From Bruticola sp004554425 (GTDB taxonomy: Bacteria; Vulcanimicrobiota; Xenobia; Xenobiales; Xenobiaceae): a DNA stretch of 64,000 nt. Made by a program: the position numbers and the translations under genes. Below are positions 9,455 to 17,721 of the stretch, one piece after another; position 1 is the first letter of the stretch, and each line of letters opens with the position of its first letter. The notes under the pieces are model-generated. The model ran no database searches. It was not told the origin of the DNA and worked only from the letters and a program-made list of their open reading frames with translations. The stretch covers positions 46,299 through 110,298 of the forward strand of contig CATXCY010000003.1 in the NCBI GenBank assembly GCA_958366945.1, given 5' to 3'.

Positions 9455-10165
9455 TTACTTTTCTTCAGCAACTATTTCTTCGTTACTCAAAGCCATATTA
9501 TAGAAAGCAGCCAAAGCTCCACCAATCAAAGGAGCAATGACAAAAACCCAGACTTGAGCTAGAGCTTGGCCACCTTTAACACAAGCTGGAGCTAAACTAC
9601 GAGCAGGGTTAACGGAAGTGCCTGTTAAGGGCAACCCGACAATGTGAACAACAATCAAACATAAACCTATAACCAAACCAGCCACGTTAGCATACTCCGA
9701 TTTGGAAGTGACAAACAAAATTGTAGACACAAAGCAGAAAGTAAGTACAACTTCTGTCAAAAAGGCTATAGTACCACTTATTTGAGTATTACTGGCACCC
9801 CCAAAGCCATTGCATCCGAAACTTCCTTTAGCGACGCCCAGTAATTCATGACTACCTATGATAGCATACAAAAGGAAAGCTCCAACAAAAGCGCCCATCA
9901 CTTGAGCTACCAAATAACCTATGAAGTCTTTAGTTTCCATACGTCCCAAAATAACCATAGCCAGAGAAACGGCCGGGTTAAGATGGCATCCAGAAACTGG
10001 ACCTATAGAATAAACCATAGCCATAAGTATTAAACCGAAAGCTACAGCCACACCTAAATAGCCACAACCTACGCTAGAAGTAGGCACTTTGTGCAAAATA
10101 GCGGCACCGCAGCCAAAGAAGACTAGCATGGCCGTGCCCATAAATTCAGCTAGATATTTTTTCAC
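9455..10165 (-). CDS. aqpZ: Aquaporin, AqpZ-like
   Basis: Inner-membrane water channel of the MIP family, 236 residues with six predicted membrane helices. Both pore motifs are present in the AqpZ form: GCHLNPAVSLAM (about residue 60) and TSVNPARSLAPA (about 182). The AqpZ-style second motif favours a water rather than glycerol channel. The gene starts 18 bp after the stop of the large repeat protein and shares its strand, so the two are probably cotranscribed. Confidence 0.93.
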   Translation of the reverse strand: MKKYLAEFMGTAMLVFFGCGAAILHKVPTSSVGCGYLGVAVAFGLILMAMVYSIGPVSGCHLNPAVSLAMVILGRMETKDFIGYLVAQVMGAFVGAFLLYAIIGSHELLGVAKGSFGCNGFGGASNTQISGTIAFLTEVVLTFCFVSTILFVTSKSEYANVAGLVIGLCLIVVHIVGLPLTGTSVNPARSLAPACVKGGQALAQVWVFVIAPLIGGALAAFYNMALSNEEIVAEEK

Positions 10166-10183
10166 ATCAACTCTCCATATACT

Positions 10184-12877
10184 TTAAATGTAGTCATTGT
10201 TCTGCAAATAAGAAGTCCACAGTAATTGCAAAGATTTACGCAGAAATTCGTCTTTTGTTTGCAGATCGGCATATAAAGCACAAAAACCATCCTGTGCCAA
10301 AATATCGTAATCGGAACGCATACCGGCAAATAAACGCGCCAATCCATAAGAAGCCTCAGTAATACCCACAGCTTTGGCTGCGAACCTATTGGCGTCTCCG
10401 TCCAATACCGAGGTAAAAGGACGTCTAGTAAACAAAAACTCTTTCAAAATTAAGAAAGGCTCATAGTCGGTAATTCTATATAAACGAGTAATTGTTTCAG
10501 ATATTTTTCTATAAAGATTGGGAGTATCGGCATCATAATTGCCAACAACTTTGAGCCAAGGTTCAGCAGCTTCTACACCACTTTCGATGCACATTTTTAC
10601 TGTTGTTTCAAGCAATTTGCACATCATAGTATCATCCAAGGATAAGCGAGAATGCCACAATTGAGTATGCTTATGGTAAAGCTGGAAGCATTTGCGCAAA
10701 ATGATGAATTGTTGTTCAGCTGTCGTAAGTTCAGCCATCTTAGCATGTAAAATGAAGATCTTGCCTTTTTCAAAGTTAAAAGCTTTAACGAAAAACTGTT
10801 CCTGTCCATCATAATAGCGCAAATCTACATTAGAGAACTTAAAGATACGCGCATTTAAACGTTGAAAAATTTCAGCAGGCTTAAAATTGAAAGGAATGAG
10901 CTTTGCCTCTTCAATTATGCCATTGAAACGTTCAGGCCAAGACGCAGGCTCAAAACCGGCTTCAGGGAAAAGCTTATCCAGCATAAATTCCACAACTTTA
11001 CCAGCTTTTTCTTCACTATAGTAACGCTTTATATCGACTGGAGAAATTTGTACCGGCCCTAAAGGCACCAAGCTTTCGATTTTATCTTCTTTAATTTTGG
11101 CTTCATCTTTACTATTAAGATAAAGGGTCTCAATCATTTCCAGAACAGACTTGTATTTTTTGTTGACGGGATTTTTGGCTTGCTCAAAAAGCTCATCAAA
11201 TAGTTCCGGACAAGTAGTTATTTCTTGCAACGCTTCAACCGTGTTGTCGATACTGGATGAAGTTACTCCTACTTTAAGCAAATAATAGTGCAAAACAGCT
11301 TCGTCAGAACACTTTTCTTGTATAGTATCAGCTAAATGTAGGAATTTTCTAGCTGTAACAGGATATTTAGCACATACCAAAGCTAAAACAAAAAGTAACT
11401 TCTTACTTTCAATTTTGGAATTGTCAGCCGACATTTTGTTGATGACAGCTTGGATCATATCCTTAGCATAACTATCCCAGTAATCTGTGTTAAAAGCATC
11501 ATAAAGCAAAGGCAATCCGGCTTTATAAGCATCTTCCCAGCGGGCCATATTGATATAATTATGCAAAATCGCCAAATTGGGCTGAAGAATGTAACTATCT
11601 TGCTTTAACAATTTGACTAGCTTAGCCAAGGCTAAATCATATTCACCATTATTCGATAATTCAAGACCAGCTTTAACCTCATCAATAACCTGTGAGTCAT
11701 TGCTAGCAACAAAAGGTATATCTTCACTTCTTAATTGCGGAAGTAACTCCAAAGTTGGCAACTTTTCCGCTTCCTCTGTTTGCTCGACTATATCGCTTAT
11801 TTTGTCTAATTTGTCAGCCAAAGCTGCATCAAGAATTACTTCCAGGTGATCTTTGAGCCTACCGACAGCAAACATAGGCAATTTTAGCTTGCTATTGTTG
11901 ACTATTGGCTCCTCTTCAGGCTCGGCGGCATCTTCAGCAACAGATTCGGCAGGCTCAGCGGCGGCAGGCTCGGCCATGTTTTCAGTAGCAGACTCGGCAG
12001 CGGTTTCAGCGGCAGGCTCGGTAGCAGCTGCAGCAGCAGGCTCAGTAGCGGTTTCAGCAACAGATTCGGCAGTCGGCTCAACAACAGCTTCTGTGGTAAG
12101 CGCCGCCGCAGCCGGGTCAGGTTTATCGGAATTTTCTTCAGAGCTGGAGGCAGAATCATGTGAAGCTGAAGGCTCTACCGTCGCTTCCTTATTGGCAACT
12201 TTTTTTAAGCGCCGCACACCGCTAGCTCCTTTAATACCTTTAAGGCCGCGCCCATTAGACATAGAAACTTTCACAAGTTCGCGCAAAGCGGCCTTGGGAT
12301 CAGCGTGTTTAGAAGATTTCTTGGGTGGAGCCGCAACCTCAGCTGCGGACTCAGTAGCAGCTGCAGCGACAAGCTCGGTAGCAACTTCAGCAGCAGGCTC
12401 GGCGGCGGGCTCAGTAGCGGTTTCAGCGGCAGGCTCGGTAGCAACTTCAGCAGCAGGCTCGGCGGCGGGCTCGGTAGCGGCTTCAGCAGCAGGCTCGGCG
12501 GCAGCAGTAAGATCCGCGCCAGAGTCGATGCCGAGTAACGCAGCAAGTTCGGCGTTATATTTCGCATACAATTCTGGAGCGCAGTCTTTCAAGCCGCCGA
12601 CAGCTGCACTACAAAGTGAGCGCATCTTATCCAAGCGTTGCTCTAATTCTGCGAATTGGCCCTTAAGCGCTTTGAGTGCTCCGTTAGTTTCTAAAGCTCG
12701 TTTGCGCCAATCGGCACATTCAGACTTAAGGACACTATTTGCACCGCGAGCGGCCTCCAGTTCTTCTCGGCTGCCATTATCTGCGCTTAAATTTTGTAAA
12801 AAAAGATCGGTAGCTTCAATAATACCTTCAAAATGTTCGCGCAAACTAGCGACTAAAATCTGACGTTCATCTGCCAT
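10184..12877 (-). CDS. Large unknown protein: coiled coil, Ala/Glu/Pro/Thr repeats, helical C-terminal region
   Basis: I do not recognise a named family. Seen: a coiled-coil-like N-terminus (about 1-115); an acidic A/E/P/T repeat (about 120-185) built of 20-residue units; a basic linker (about 190-235) with RGLKGIKGASGVRRLKK; a second A/E/P/T repeat (about 250-325); then about 560 residues of helical, TPR-like sequence. Near residue 730 the stretch ELTTAEQQFIILRKCFQLYH faintly recalls degenerate M48-like domains of some TPR proteins, but no zinc motif is present. No signal peptide, so probably cytoplasmic. GGAG precedes the ATG. It heads a likely two-gene unit with aqpZ. Confidence 0.75.
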   Translation of the reverse strand: MADERQILVASLREHFEGIIEATDLFLQNLSADNGSREELEAARGANSVLKSECADWRKRALETNGALKALKGQFAELEQRLDKMRSLCSAAVGGLKDCAPELYAKYNAELAALLGIDSGADLTAAAEPAAEAATEPAAEPAAEVATEPAAETATEPAAEPAAEVATELVAAAATESAAEVAAPPKKSSKHADPKAALRELVKVSMSNGRGLKGIKGASGVRRLKKVANKEATVEPSASHDSASSSEENSDKPDPAAAALTTEAVVEPTAESVAETATEPAAAAATEPAAETAAESATENMAEPAAAEPAESVAEDAAEPEEEPIVNNSKLKLPMFAVGRLKDHLEVILDAALADKLDKISDIVEQTEEAEKLPTLELLPQLRSEDIPFVASNDSQVIDEVKAGLELSNNGEYDLALAKLVKLLKQDSYILQPNLAILHNYINMARWEDAYKAGLPLLYDAFNTDYWDSYAKDMIQAVINKMSADNSKIESKKLLFVLALVCAKYPVTARKFLHLADTIQEKCSDEAVLHYYLLKVGVTSSSIDNTVEALQEITTCPELFDELFEQAKNPVNKKYKSVLEMIETLYLNSKDEAKIKEDKIESLVPLGPVQISPVDIKRYYSEEKAGKVVEFMLDKLFPEAGFEPASWPERFNGIIEEAKLIPFNFKPAEIFQRLNARIFKFSNVDLRYYDGQEQFFVKAFNFEKGKIFILHAKMAELTTAEQQFIILRKCFQLYHKHTQLWHSRLSLDDTMMCKLLETTVKMCIESGVEAAEPWLKVVGNYDADTPNLYRKISETITRLYRITDYEPFLILKEFLFTRRPFTSVLDGDANRFAAKAVGITEASYGLARLFAGMRSDYDILAQDGFCALYADLQTKDEFLRKSLQLLWTSYLQNNDYI
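12374..12493. repeat. Two perfectly phased 60-bp tandem repeats inside the large repeat gene
   Basis: Units 12374-12433 and 12434-12493 are near-identical and encode a 20-residue unit of the form EPAAExATEPAAEPAAEVAT; a third partial copy follows. Phase conservation keeps the frame open when copies are gained or lost. Confidence 0.8.
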
Positions 12878-13135
12878 ATCAGCAACTCCAAACGATTTTT
12901 ATTAGGTTTTCCCGCCCAAAGACAAGGATGCGGAATTGGCTAAAAAGCCTGTCTTTACCTGCCCACAAAGGCCTAACACACTTTATAGTTCAAAGCCATT
13001 TTGATCCACTATATAGTCTAAGCACTCACATTTGTTCAATTATTCTATATTTAACCTTGGAGTTTGTCTGCTATATCGTTCTGTGCTATTATTGGCGGCG
13101 ACACCAAACTAGGAGCCTTCTCCGGTAACAATATT

Positions 13136-13720
13136 ATGAATGACGCTTTAGCTTTTTTGTGCGAATTTTTCAGGAAACCAACCCAAGTAGGAGCTATTTA
13201 TCCTAGCTCGCAGGAACTAGCCAGAGAAATCGTTACTCAAGCCAACGTAGAACAAGCCCAAGTAATCGTTGAATTTGGAGCTGGCACAGGCGTATTTACC
13301 AGAGAAATTTTAAAGCGCAAACCTACTGAAGCGACATTTTTCTCTATAGAACAAAACGAATCATTAGTGGAAGTGCTTAAGCGCGAGTTGCCAGAAGCTG
13401 ATATATGTTGTAATTCTGCAGCAGAGCTTCCCCGTCTTTTACAAGAGCGCAACCTTCAAAGCGTAGACGCTATAGTAAGCGGGCTCCCCTGGGCTGCTTT
13501 CGATGAGCAATTGCAAGATATGCTGCTAGCCCCAGTTTTGCAATATTTGCAACCAGGAGGCAAATTTGTTACATTTGCTTACCTCCAAGGGCTATTGCTA
13601 CCAGCTGGACACAGATTCGCCAAAAAAATACGCTCAAAGTTTGCCAAGGTAGAGAAATCGCGCATAGTTTGGGGTAATTTGCCGCCGGCCTTTGTCTATA
13701 TTTGTACTAAAGAGAAGTAG
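13136..13720 (+). CDS. SAM-dependent methyltransferase, PmtA/rRNA-dimethylase-like
   Basis: Class I methyltransferase of 194 residues. Seen: FFRKPTQVGAIYPSS near the N-terminus, SAM motif VIVEFGAGTGVFTREIL, acidic FFSIEQNESL, and the active-site-like VSGLPWAAF. This layout matches small phospholipid N-methyltransferase-type proteins related to KsgA; a lipid or RNA substrate is possible. The ATG at 13136 gives the normal family start; the frame extends upstream to a TTG at 13064 but those residues look unrelated. No clear ribosome site. It diverges from the large repeat gene and converges on the accessory genes at 13.8 kb. Confidence 0.72.
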   Translation: MNDALAFLCEFFRKPTQVGAIYPSSQELAREIVTQANVEQAQVIVEFGAGTGVFTREILKRKPTEATFFSIEQNESLVEVLKRELPEADICCNSAAELPRLLQERNLQSVDAIVSGLPWAAFDEQLQDMLLAPVLQYLQPGGKFVTFAYLQGLLLPAGHRFAKKIRSKFAKVEKSRIVWGNLPPAFVYICTKEK

Positions 13721-13742
13721 GTGCTACAAAATTTGCACCGAT

Positions 13743-13790
13743 ACAAAGAAAGCCCTCGCAGCTAAATTTATATCACTGCGAGGGCCTTCT
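13743..13790. terminator. Bidirectional terminator, left copy of a repeated element
   Basis: Hairpin GCCCTCGCAG/CTGCGAGGGC (13752-13785) between convergent genes. The 16 bp acaaagaaagccctcg at 13743-13758 recur exactly at 15221-15236, with weaker similarity extending about 12 bp further left. Confidence 0.75.
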
Positions 13791-13791
13791 A

Positions 13792-14442
13792 TTAGTCGCA
13801 CATATCAAAAAGTTTTTGTTGGCGAATAGCATCTTCTAAAATGGCCAAATTTTGCAAATCGCTGGGCAAATCGCTATGGGCGCCTTTGCGTTTAGCTTGA
13901 GCAAATTTCCTTATAAAACGTCTTTCATTCCTTAAAAAATTCTTTCTTTTTCTTATCGATCTTACGCTTCTTTTGTCATTTTCGACATCATCAACTATGC
14001 CACCGTACCATAAATCATCTAAAATTCTGTAGAAATTTTTATAATATCCACGTAAGTAATTTCTAGCGACAGAACGAATTATACCCCTTTCGTCATACCA
14101 ATCCGCGATAAAGAGTACTTTGTATTTACGGAAGAAAGCTCTAGCTTGTTCTAATAGTTTTGCACTGACCTCTTGATCCTCCGAAGGAGATTCACCTTCA
14201 TATTTATAATCGCCGCTCAAATGCATCCATCCTGAAGGAATTTCTTCAAGTTCCTTGGACGAATGCCATGTATCTCTTTCCCAATATATTTTAACTACAA
14301 TATTCTTAAACCGGAAATCGGGATTATAGTTATAATAGAATGAAAAATCCACATGATCGGTTTCAATATCAACTCCTTCTACAAACTCATATCCCCAAAG
14401 GCTATCTTCATGAGTCAAATACGATTTTTCTCTTACAGGCAT
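13792..14442 (-). CDS. Unknown protein, paralogue of the gene at 14534-14917
   Basis: 216 residues, no recognised domain. The N-terminal half (1-95) is beta-rich and aromatic (VDFSFYYNYNPDFRF). The C-terminal half aligns by eye with the neighbouring 127-residue protein: AFFRKYKVLFIADW against EFFKRRKVLFAAVW, LDD..YGGIVDDVENDKRSVRSIRKRK against LDRLKFEDVHEVDANRTKKRRK, and endings LILEDAI...LFDMCD-like against LLLESVV...FFNMND. A basic stretch (about 150-190) suggests nucleic-acid or acidic-surface binding. GGAGAG precedes the ATG. It lies 91 bp downstream of its paralogue on the same strand. Confidence 0.6.
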   Translation of the reverse strand: MPVREKSYLTHEDSLWGYEFVEGVDIETDHVDFSFYYNYNPDFRFKNIVVKIYWERDTWHSSKELEEIPSGWMHLSGDYKYEGESPSEDQEVSAKLLEQARAFFRKYKVLFIADWYDERGIIRSVARNYLRGYYKNFYRILDDLWYGGIVDDVENDKRSVRSIRKRKNFLRNERRFIRKFAQAKRKGAHSDLPSDLQNLAILEDAIRQQKLFDMCD

Positions 14443-14533
14443 ATATACTACTCTCCATTAAATAGAACCGGGCTGCAAGCTAAAGCAAGACAGCTACAAG
14501 CCTACAGCCATATAGCACGTTAATAGCTACTAG

Positions 14534-14917
14534 TTAATCATTCATATTGAAAAAGCCGAAATCGTTGACAACAGATTCTAACAGAAGCACCTCATCATGA
14601 TGATTTTCTGGAGGATACTTTTCTTTGAGCTCATTATATTCAAACAAAAGCCTATCCTTTCTGGCAGCACCCGTCTCTATAATACGTCTTTTATCAGCAC
14701 CATTGGACTGACATTTACGCCGTTTTTTAGTTCGGTTAGCATCAACTTCGTGAACATCTTCAAATTTTAAACGGTCCAAAAGTTGTTCAAAGCTTAGATC
14801 TTCACACAAATAAGCATGAAGGTATTCAATATCTAAACACCCTTCCCAAACAGCCGCAAAAAGAACCTTACGACGCTTAAAGAATTCAATGGCATTAGCA
14901 ATCCTTTTTTTACTCAC
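14534..14917 (-). CDS. Unknown small basic protein, paralogue of 13792-14442, under a LexA-like box
   Basis: 127 residues with no recognised family. It corresponds to the C-terminal half of the next gene: shared hydrophobic motif (KVLFAAVW), a Lys/Arg-rich centre (TKKRRK) and an acidic-hydrophobic end (LLLESVV, then FFNMND). I place the start at GTG 14917; no ATG and no good ribosome site occur between it and the upstream in-frame stop, so the true start is uncertain. A perfect two-arm LexA-type palindrome lies about 110 bp upstream. It is probably the first gene of a two-gene unit. Confidence 0.5.
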   Translation of the reverse strand: MSKKRIANAIEFFKRRKVLFAAVWEGCLDIEYLHAYLCEDLSFEQLLDRLKFEDVHEVDANRTKKRRKCQSNGADKRRIIETGAARKDRLLFEYNELKEKYPPENHHDEVLLLESVVNDFGFFNMND

Positions 14918-15220
14918 ATGCGGCGCTTTAGGAGAATGTTTATACTTATATTCTCCATGAAGTGCAAGAGATTTAGTTCATTTGCTCTTATTTAATTTTA
15001 GTAAAAAATCATTTTTTAGCTAACGAACATACGTTCGCCCGCTATTTTATGCTACATTTTTAGTTCATTAAATCATTTCATTTCTGTTAAAGTATTTTTT
15101 AGCATTACGAATGCACCTTTATTATACCAGCTACAGATGATACCGTCAACAGATTTTGTCACCACTTGCCGCCTACTTTTTTTCCACATTTGCCCTAAAG
15201 AAAAGCATAAATTTGCCGAC
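14918..15220 (-). other. AT-rich regulatory region upstream of the paralogue pair
   Basis: About 300 bp without a gene. It holds the LexA-like palindrome at 15024-15037 and several TTTAGTTCATT-type stretches. No clear -35/-10 pair could be assigned. Confidence 0.4.
15024..15037. promoter_or_regulatory. LexA/SOS-type operator (CGAAC-N4-GTTCG)
   Basis: CGAACATACGTTCG has two perfect inverted arms separated by 4 bp, the spacing and arm sequence of the Gram-positive LexA box (published B. subtilis core CGAAC-N4-GTTC). It lies upstream of the minus-strand paralogue genes. lexA itself is not in the window, so binding is inferred. Confidence 0.6.
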
Positions 15221-15295
15221 ACAAAGAAAGCCCTCGTAGCGTTGCGCTAATCTCAAAACACAAGAACTAACCGCAAACGCCACGAGGGCTTTTTA
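15221..15295. terminator. Long terminator-like hairpin, right copy of the repeated element
   Basis: Arms AGCCCTCGT (15229-15237) and ACGAGGGCT (15282-15290) plus an inner GCGTTGCG/CGCAAACGC pairing, followed on the plus strand by TTTTT and on the minus strand by CTTTCTTT. It lies just beyond the structured RNA candidate. Confidence 0.65.
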
Positions 15296-15298
15296 TAG

Positions 15299-15426
15299 AA
15301 AAAAGTTGCGCAGAGGCCGCTGGGTCGACACATTCGCCCGCGTGTCGATGGGTAGCCGCCAGAGGTTTCACTCCCTGAACAAACTACCAAGTTGGCATTG
15401 TTTGTTCGCCCGTGCGCTCCTCTGCC
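15299..15426 (-). ncRNA. Candidate structured small RNA, about 130 nt, unknown class
   Basis: A GC-rich block in an AT-rich gap. Minus-strand RNA: closing stem GCAGAGG/CCUCUGC; hairpin 2 GAACAAAC/GUUUGUUC capped by UGCCA-ACU-UGGUA; hairpin 3 UCGACAC/GUGUCGA. The 3' closing arm is followed a few bases later by six U residues, so it can act as its own terminator. An internal second CCUCUG (in AAACCUCUGG) can compete for the 5' arm. The octamer CGGGCGAA occurs twice. An extended -10 (TGTTATACT) ends about 6 nt before the predicted start. Signatures of tmRNA, SRP RNA and RNase P RNA are absent; I cannot name a class. Confidence 0.6.
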
Positions 15427-15431
15427 CCCAC

Positions 15432-15440
15432 AGTATAACA
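15432..15440 (-). promoter_or_regulatory. Extended -10 promoter for the small RNA
   Basis: TGTTATACT on the minus strand matches the extended -10 form TGnTATAAT with one mismatch. There is no TTGACA-like -35, as is common for extended -10 promoters. Predicted start falls in the GGGGG at 15425-15429. Confidence 0.6.
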
Positions 15441-15620
15441 AAAGAAAGCTTAAAGCGCTATAGTTTCAGGTGCTTACAACGGCTGTCCTCAGTAAAAAAA
15501 ATAGCCCCAGATGCACATATTAACGGTTGAACAGGAAAAAAACAGTTTTTTAACGTAGTTTCCCGAGCTGAGGTATCTAATTTTAGATTTGGCAAGTTCA
15601 ACCTTGTGGAGGCTCATTTA

Positions 15621-17693
15621 GTGAAAGACAACAGCTCAAACCGAATTTTGGTATTGGAAGATCAGGGCGTCAGCCAGATGCTTATTTGCCACTATCTCGA
15701 GGACAAAGGTTTTGAAACTACCACTGCCAATTCCGGAAATGAAGCTTTGGATATTATCGAAAAGCAGCCAGTTCAAGTGCTAATTATGGAAACTCCAGCC
15801 AAAGATACGAACAACCTGGCTTTTATAGCTAATTTAAGAGAAAGCCGGAATTTAGCTGAGTTGCCTATTATTGTTGTATCCTCTCTGGGTGAGTATGCCG
15901 ATAAAGTGGCAACCTGGAATGCAGGCGCCAACTATTATATAGTAAAACCGGTCGGTGAAGAAGAACTTATTGCCAAAGTCAATCTCTGCTTATCGCTACA
16001 TAAATCTTATCAAGATTTGCATACTCAAGAAGAGCGACTCGATCTGGCTGTTAAAGCTATTAACGGTGGCGTTTTTGATTGGGATATAGAAACAAATTCT
16101 ATTATCAATTCTCCCAAAGTATACGAGCTTTTATGTATGGAGCACGACTTATCCGCTCCTGCTACTCCTCAAGATTGGTTTAATGCCATTCACCCTGAAG
16201 ATTATGCTGCGGTATCAGAAAAGCTTAAAGAGCACCTTGAAGGCAAAACTCCTTATTTAGAAGCGCAGCACCGTGTAATGCGTCAAGATGGCACTCATCG
16301 TTGGGTTTTAGTACGAGCTATTGCCGTACGCGACGGCAACGGAGAAGCTCAGCGCTTGGTAGGTAATATCAGCGATATAAGCAACTCTTTCTCCTACGAC
16401 AGTGTAACCGGTTTGCCAGGGCGTCACGTATTTTACGATTTATTGGAAAGGGCCATGGTACGTGCCATTCGCAATGAGAAGTACCTTTTCGGCCTTCTAA
16501 ATGTAACTGTCAACGACTTAGAGCAACTTAAAGCTAAATTTACTGAGGCTGAAATAGAGCAAATTTGGTCGGCTATAAGTAGGCGTTTGCAACTTTCTTC
16601 TCGAGCCTCCGATCTTATTTCTCGCATTGAGTATAATCGCTTTGCCATCCTTTTGGACGATTTACGCGAAGTTAGTGACGCCTTGCGTGTAGCTAACCGT
16701 ATTTCTAAATCGTTGACCAACCAATTGCGCATATTTGACGACCAAATAAAAGTCAATACCAGCATAGGTGTAGCGGTCTCTTGCGATAGCTACGAATCTC
16801 CCGAGAGTTTATTAGAAGACGCTTACAAAGCTTCCCTTTTAGCTAAAACTTTGGGTGAAAATAAAGCCCGCATGTGCAACGACGAGCACCAAAAATATTC
16901 CCAGGAGCGCTTGACACGCGAACAGGAGCTTTATGACGCAGTAGGTGGGCGTCAGTTCACTCCTCGATATTTACCTATCGTCAATCGAGGAGACGAAACT
17001 ATCAGCGGTTTGGAAGTTCTTTTGCGTTGGCGCCATCCTAGTGGCAAAACTCTCATTCCAGAAGAATTTCTTGACTTATGTGACCGCGATCAGCTTATGC
17101 TGCCTATCGGTTACGAGCTTATCAAAGCTTCTATTGAGCAAATAAAAAAACTCGATACGCTTTCTACTCTACCCCAAGACTTTACCGTCAACTTTAATGT
17201 AAGTAACCGCCAGTTTTATGACAGTGATTTGCTAGATAACATTTTACTCAGCTGCCAAGATTTTAAATTCAACCCTGGCCGTATCCGTTTGGAAGTACGC
17301 GAAGACACTTTAGCTAAAGACTTAGATAAAGCCAAGCAAATTATTGCTACCTTCGCAGAACATGGTATAGGCTACGTTTTAGATCGTTTGGGTAGTGCCT
17401 CTTTGCCTATGTGCGATATGCTTGATTTAAACTTAAAAGCTGTTAAGAGCAACTATCTGGACTTTGTTTCCGAGCAGCGCAGCTTTGAATTAAAAGAGCG
17501 CTATGCCAAGATGTGCTTAAAGGCTTCCGAATTTTTGGGCTGTCAGTGCATAATTAACGGCATAAGTAATATGGAGCAATCTGAATCTCTGTCCAAAGTA
17601 GGTTTAAAGCTTCAGGAAGGGTACGCCTTTGGTAAGCCTTTAAACTTACGTGGTCTCGAAGTTTTTGCCGAAAATGGCTACAAATTGAACTAA
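15621..17693 (+). CDS. Degenerate receiver-PAS-GGDEF-EAL protein
   Basis: Domain order by sequence: response-regulator receiver (about 1-120), PAS (about 130-255, ending RLVGNISDIS), GGDEF (about 260-420), EAL (about 435-690). Signature residues are lost in each site. The phospho-acceptor Asp is Glu (VLIMETPAKD, about residue 57). The GGDEF motif reads RIEYNRF. In the EAL domain the first Glu (GLEVLLRW), Asn and second Glu remain, but DDFG is DRLG and AEGVE is INGIS. Turnover of c-di-GMP is therefore unlikely; a binding or sensing role is inferred. GTG at 15621 is chosen because GTGGAGG lies 8 nt upstream; the frame extends to 15606. The next gene follows after 28 bp. Confidence 0.88.
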   Translation: MKDNSSNRILVLEDQGVSQMLICHYLEDKGFETTTANSGNEALDIIEKQPVQVLIMETPAKDTNNLAFIANLRESRNLAELPIIVVSSLGEYADKVATWNAGANYYIVKPVGEEELIAKVNLCLSLHKSYQDLHTQEERLDLAVKAINGGVFDWDIETNSIINSPKVYELLCMEHDLSAPATPQDWFNAIHPEDYAAVSEKLKEHLEGKTPYLEAQHRVMRQDGTHRWVLVRAIAVRDGNGEAQRLVGNISDISNSFSYDSVTGLPGRHVFYDLLERAMVRAIRNEKYLFGLLNVTVNDLEQLKAKFTEAEIEQIWSAISRRLQLSSRASDLISRIEYNRFAILLDDLREVSDALRVANRISKSLTNQLRIFDDQIKVNTSIGVAVSCDSYESPESLLEDAYKASLLAKTLGENKARMCNDEHQKYSQERLTREQELYDAVGGRQFTPRYLPIVNRGDETISGLEVLLRWRHPSGKTLIPEEFLDLCDRDQLMLPIGYELIKASIEQIKKLDTLSTLPQDFTVNFNVSNRQFYDSDLLDNILLSCQDFKFNPGRIRLEVREDTLAKDLDKAKQIIATFAEHGIGYVLDRLGSASLPMCDMLDLNLKAVKSNYLDFVSEQRSFELKERYAKMCLKASEFLGCQCIINGISNMEQSESLSKVGLKLQEGYAFGKPLNLRGLEVFAENGYKLN

Positions 17694-17721
17694 CTTAGCA
17701 AATTCGCTATAAAAAAAATAT

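Larger units (their letters stand above)
13743..15290. mobile_element. Candidate small accessory insertion between two related terminators
   Basis: The segment carries two paralogous unknown genes and a LexA-like box. It is bounded on both sides by terminator hairpins sharing an exact 16-bp arm and flank. Without it, the plus-strand methyltransferase gene and the minus-strand RNA at 15.3-15.4 kb would simply converge on one terminator. No recombinase is present; that this was an insertion is inference. Confidence 0.4.

Noticed and set aside
12374..12493. CRISPR-like direct repeats
   Set aside because: The repeats are contiguous, contain no unique spacers and lie in phase within a long coding sequence.
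11853..12863. 336-codon open frame on the plus strand, Ala/Ser-rich
   Set aside because: It is the complement of the Ala/Glu/Pro/Thr repeats of the minus-strand 897-residue gene; the repeat has no stop in the opposite frame. It has no ribosome site and no domain.
15299..15440. tmRNA, SRP RNA, RNase P RNA or 6S RNA
   Set aside because: The tRNA-like ends and tag frame of tmRNA, the GGAAGCAGCC-type SRP loop and the GAGGAAAGUC RNase P core are absent. At about 130 nt with three stems it does not fit the single long bulged rod of 6S RNA.
15253..15441. 62-codon minus-strand open frame over the structured RNA
   Set aside because: The translation is low quality, the frame runs through both hairpins and the terminator, and the strong RNA folding and promoter position fit a noncoding RNA better.
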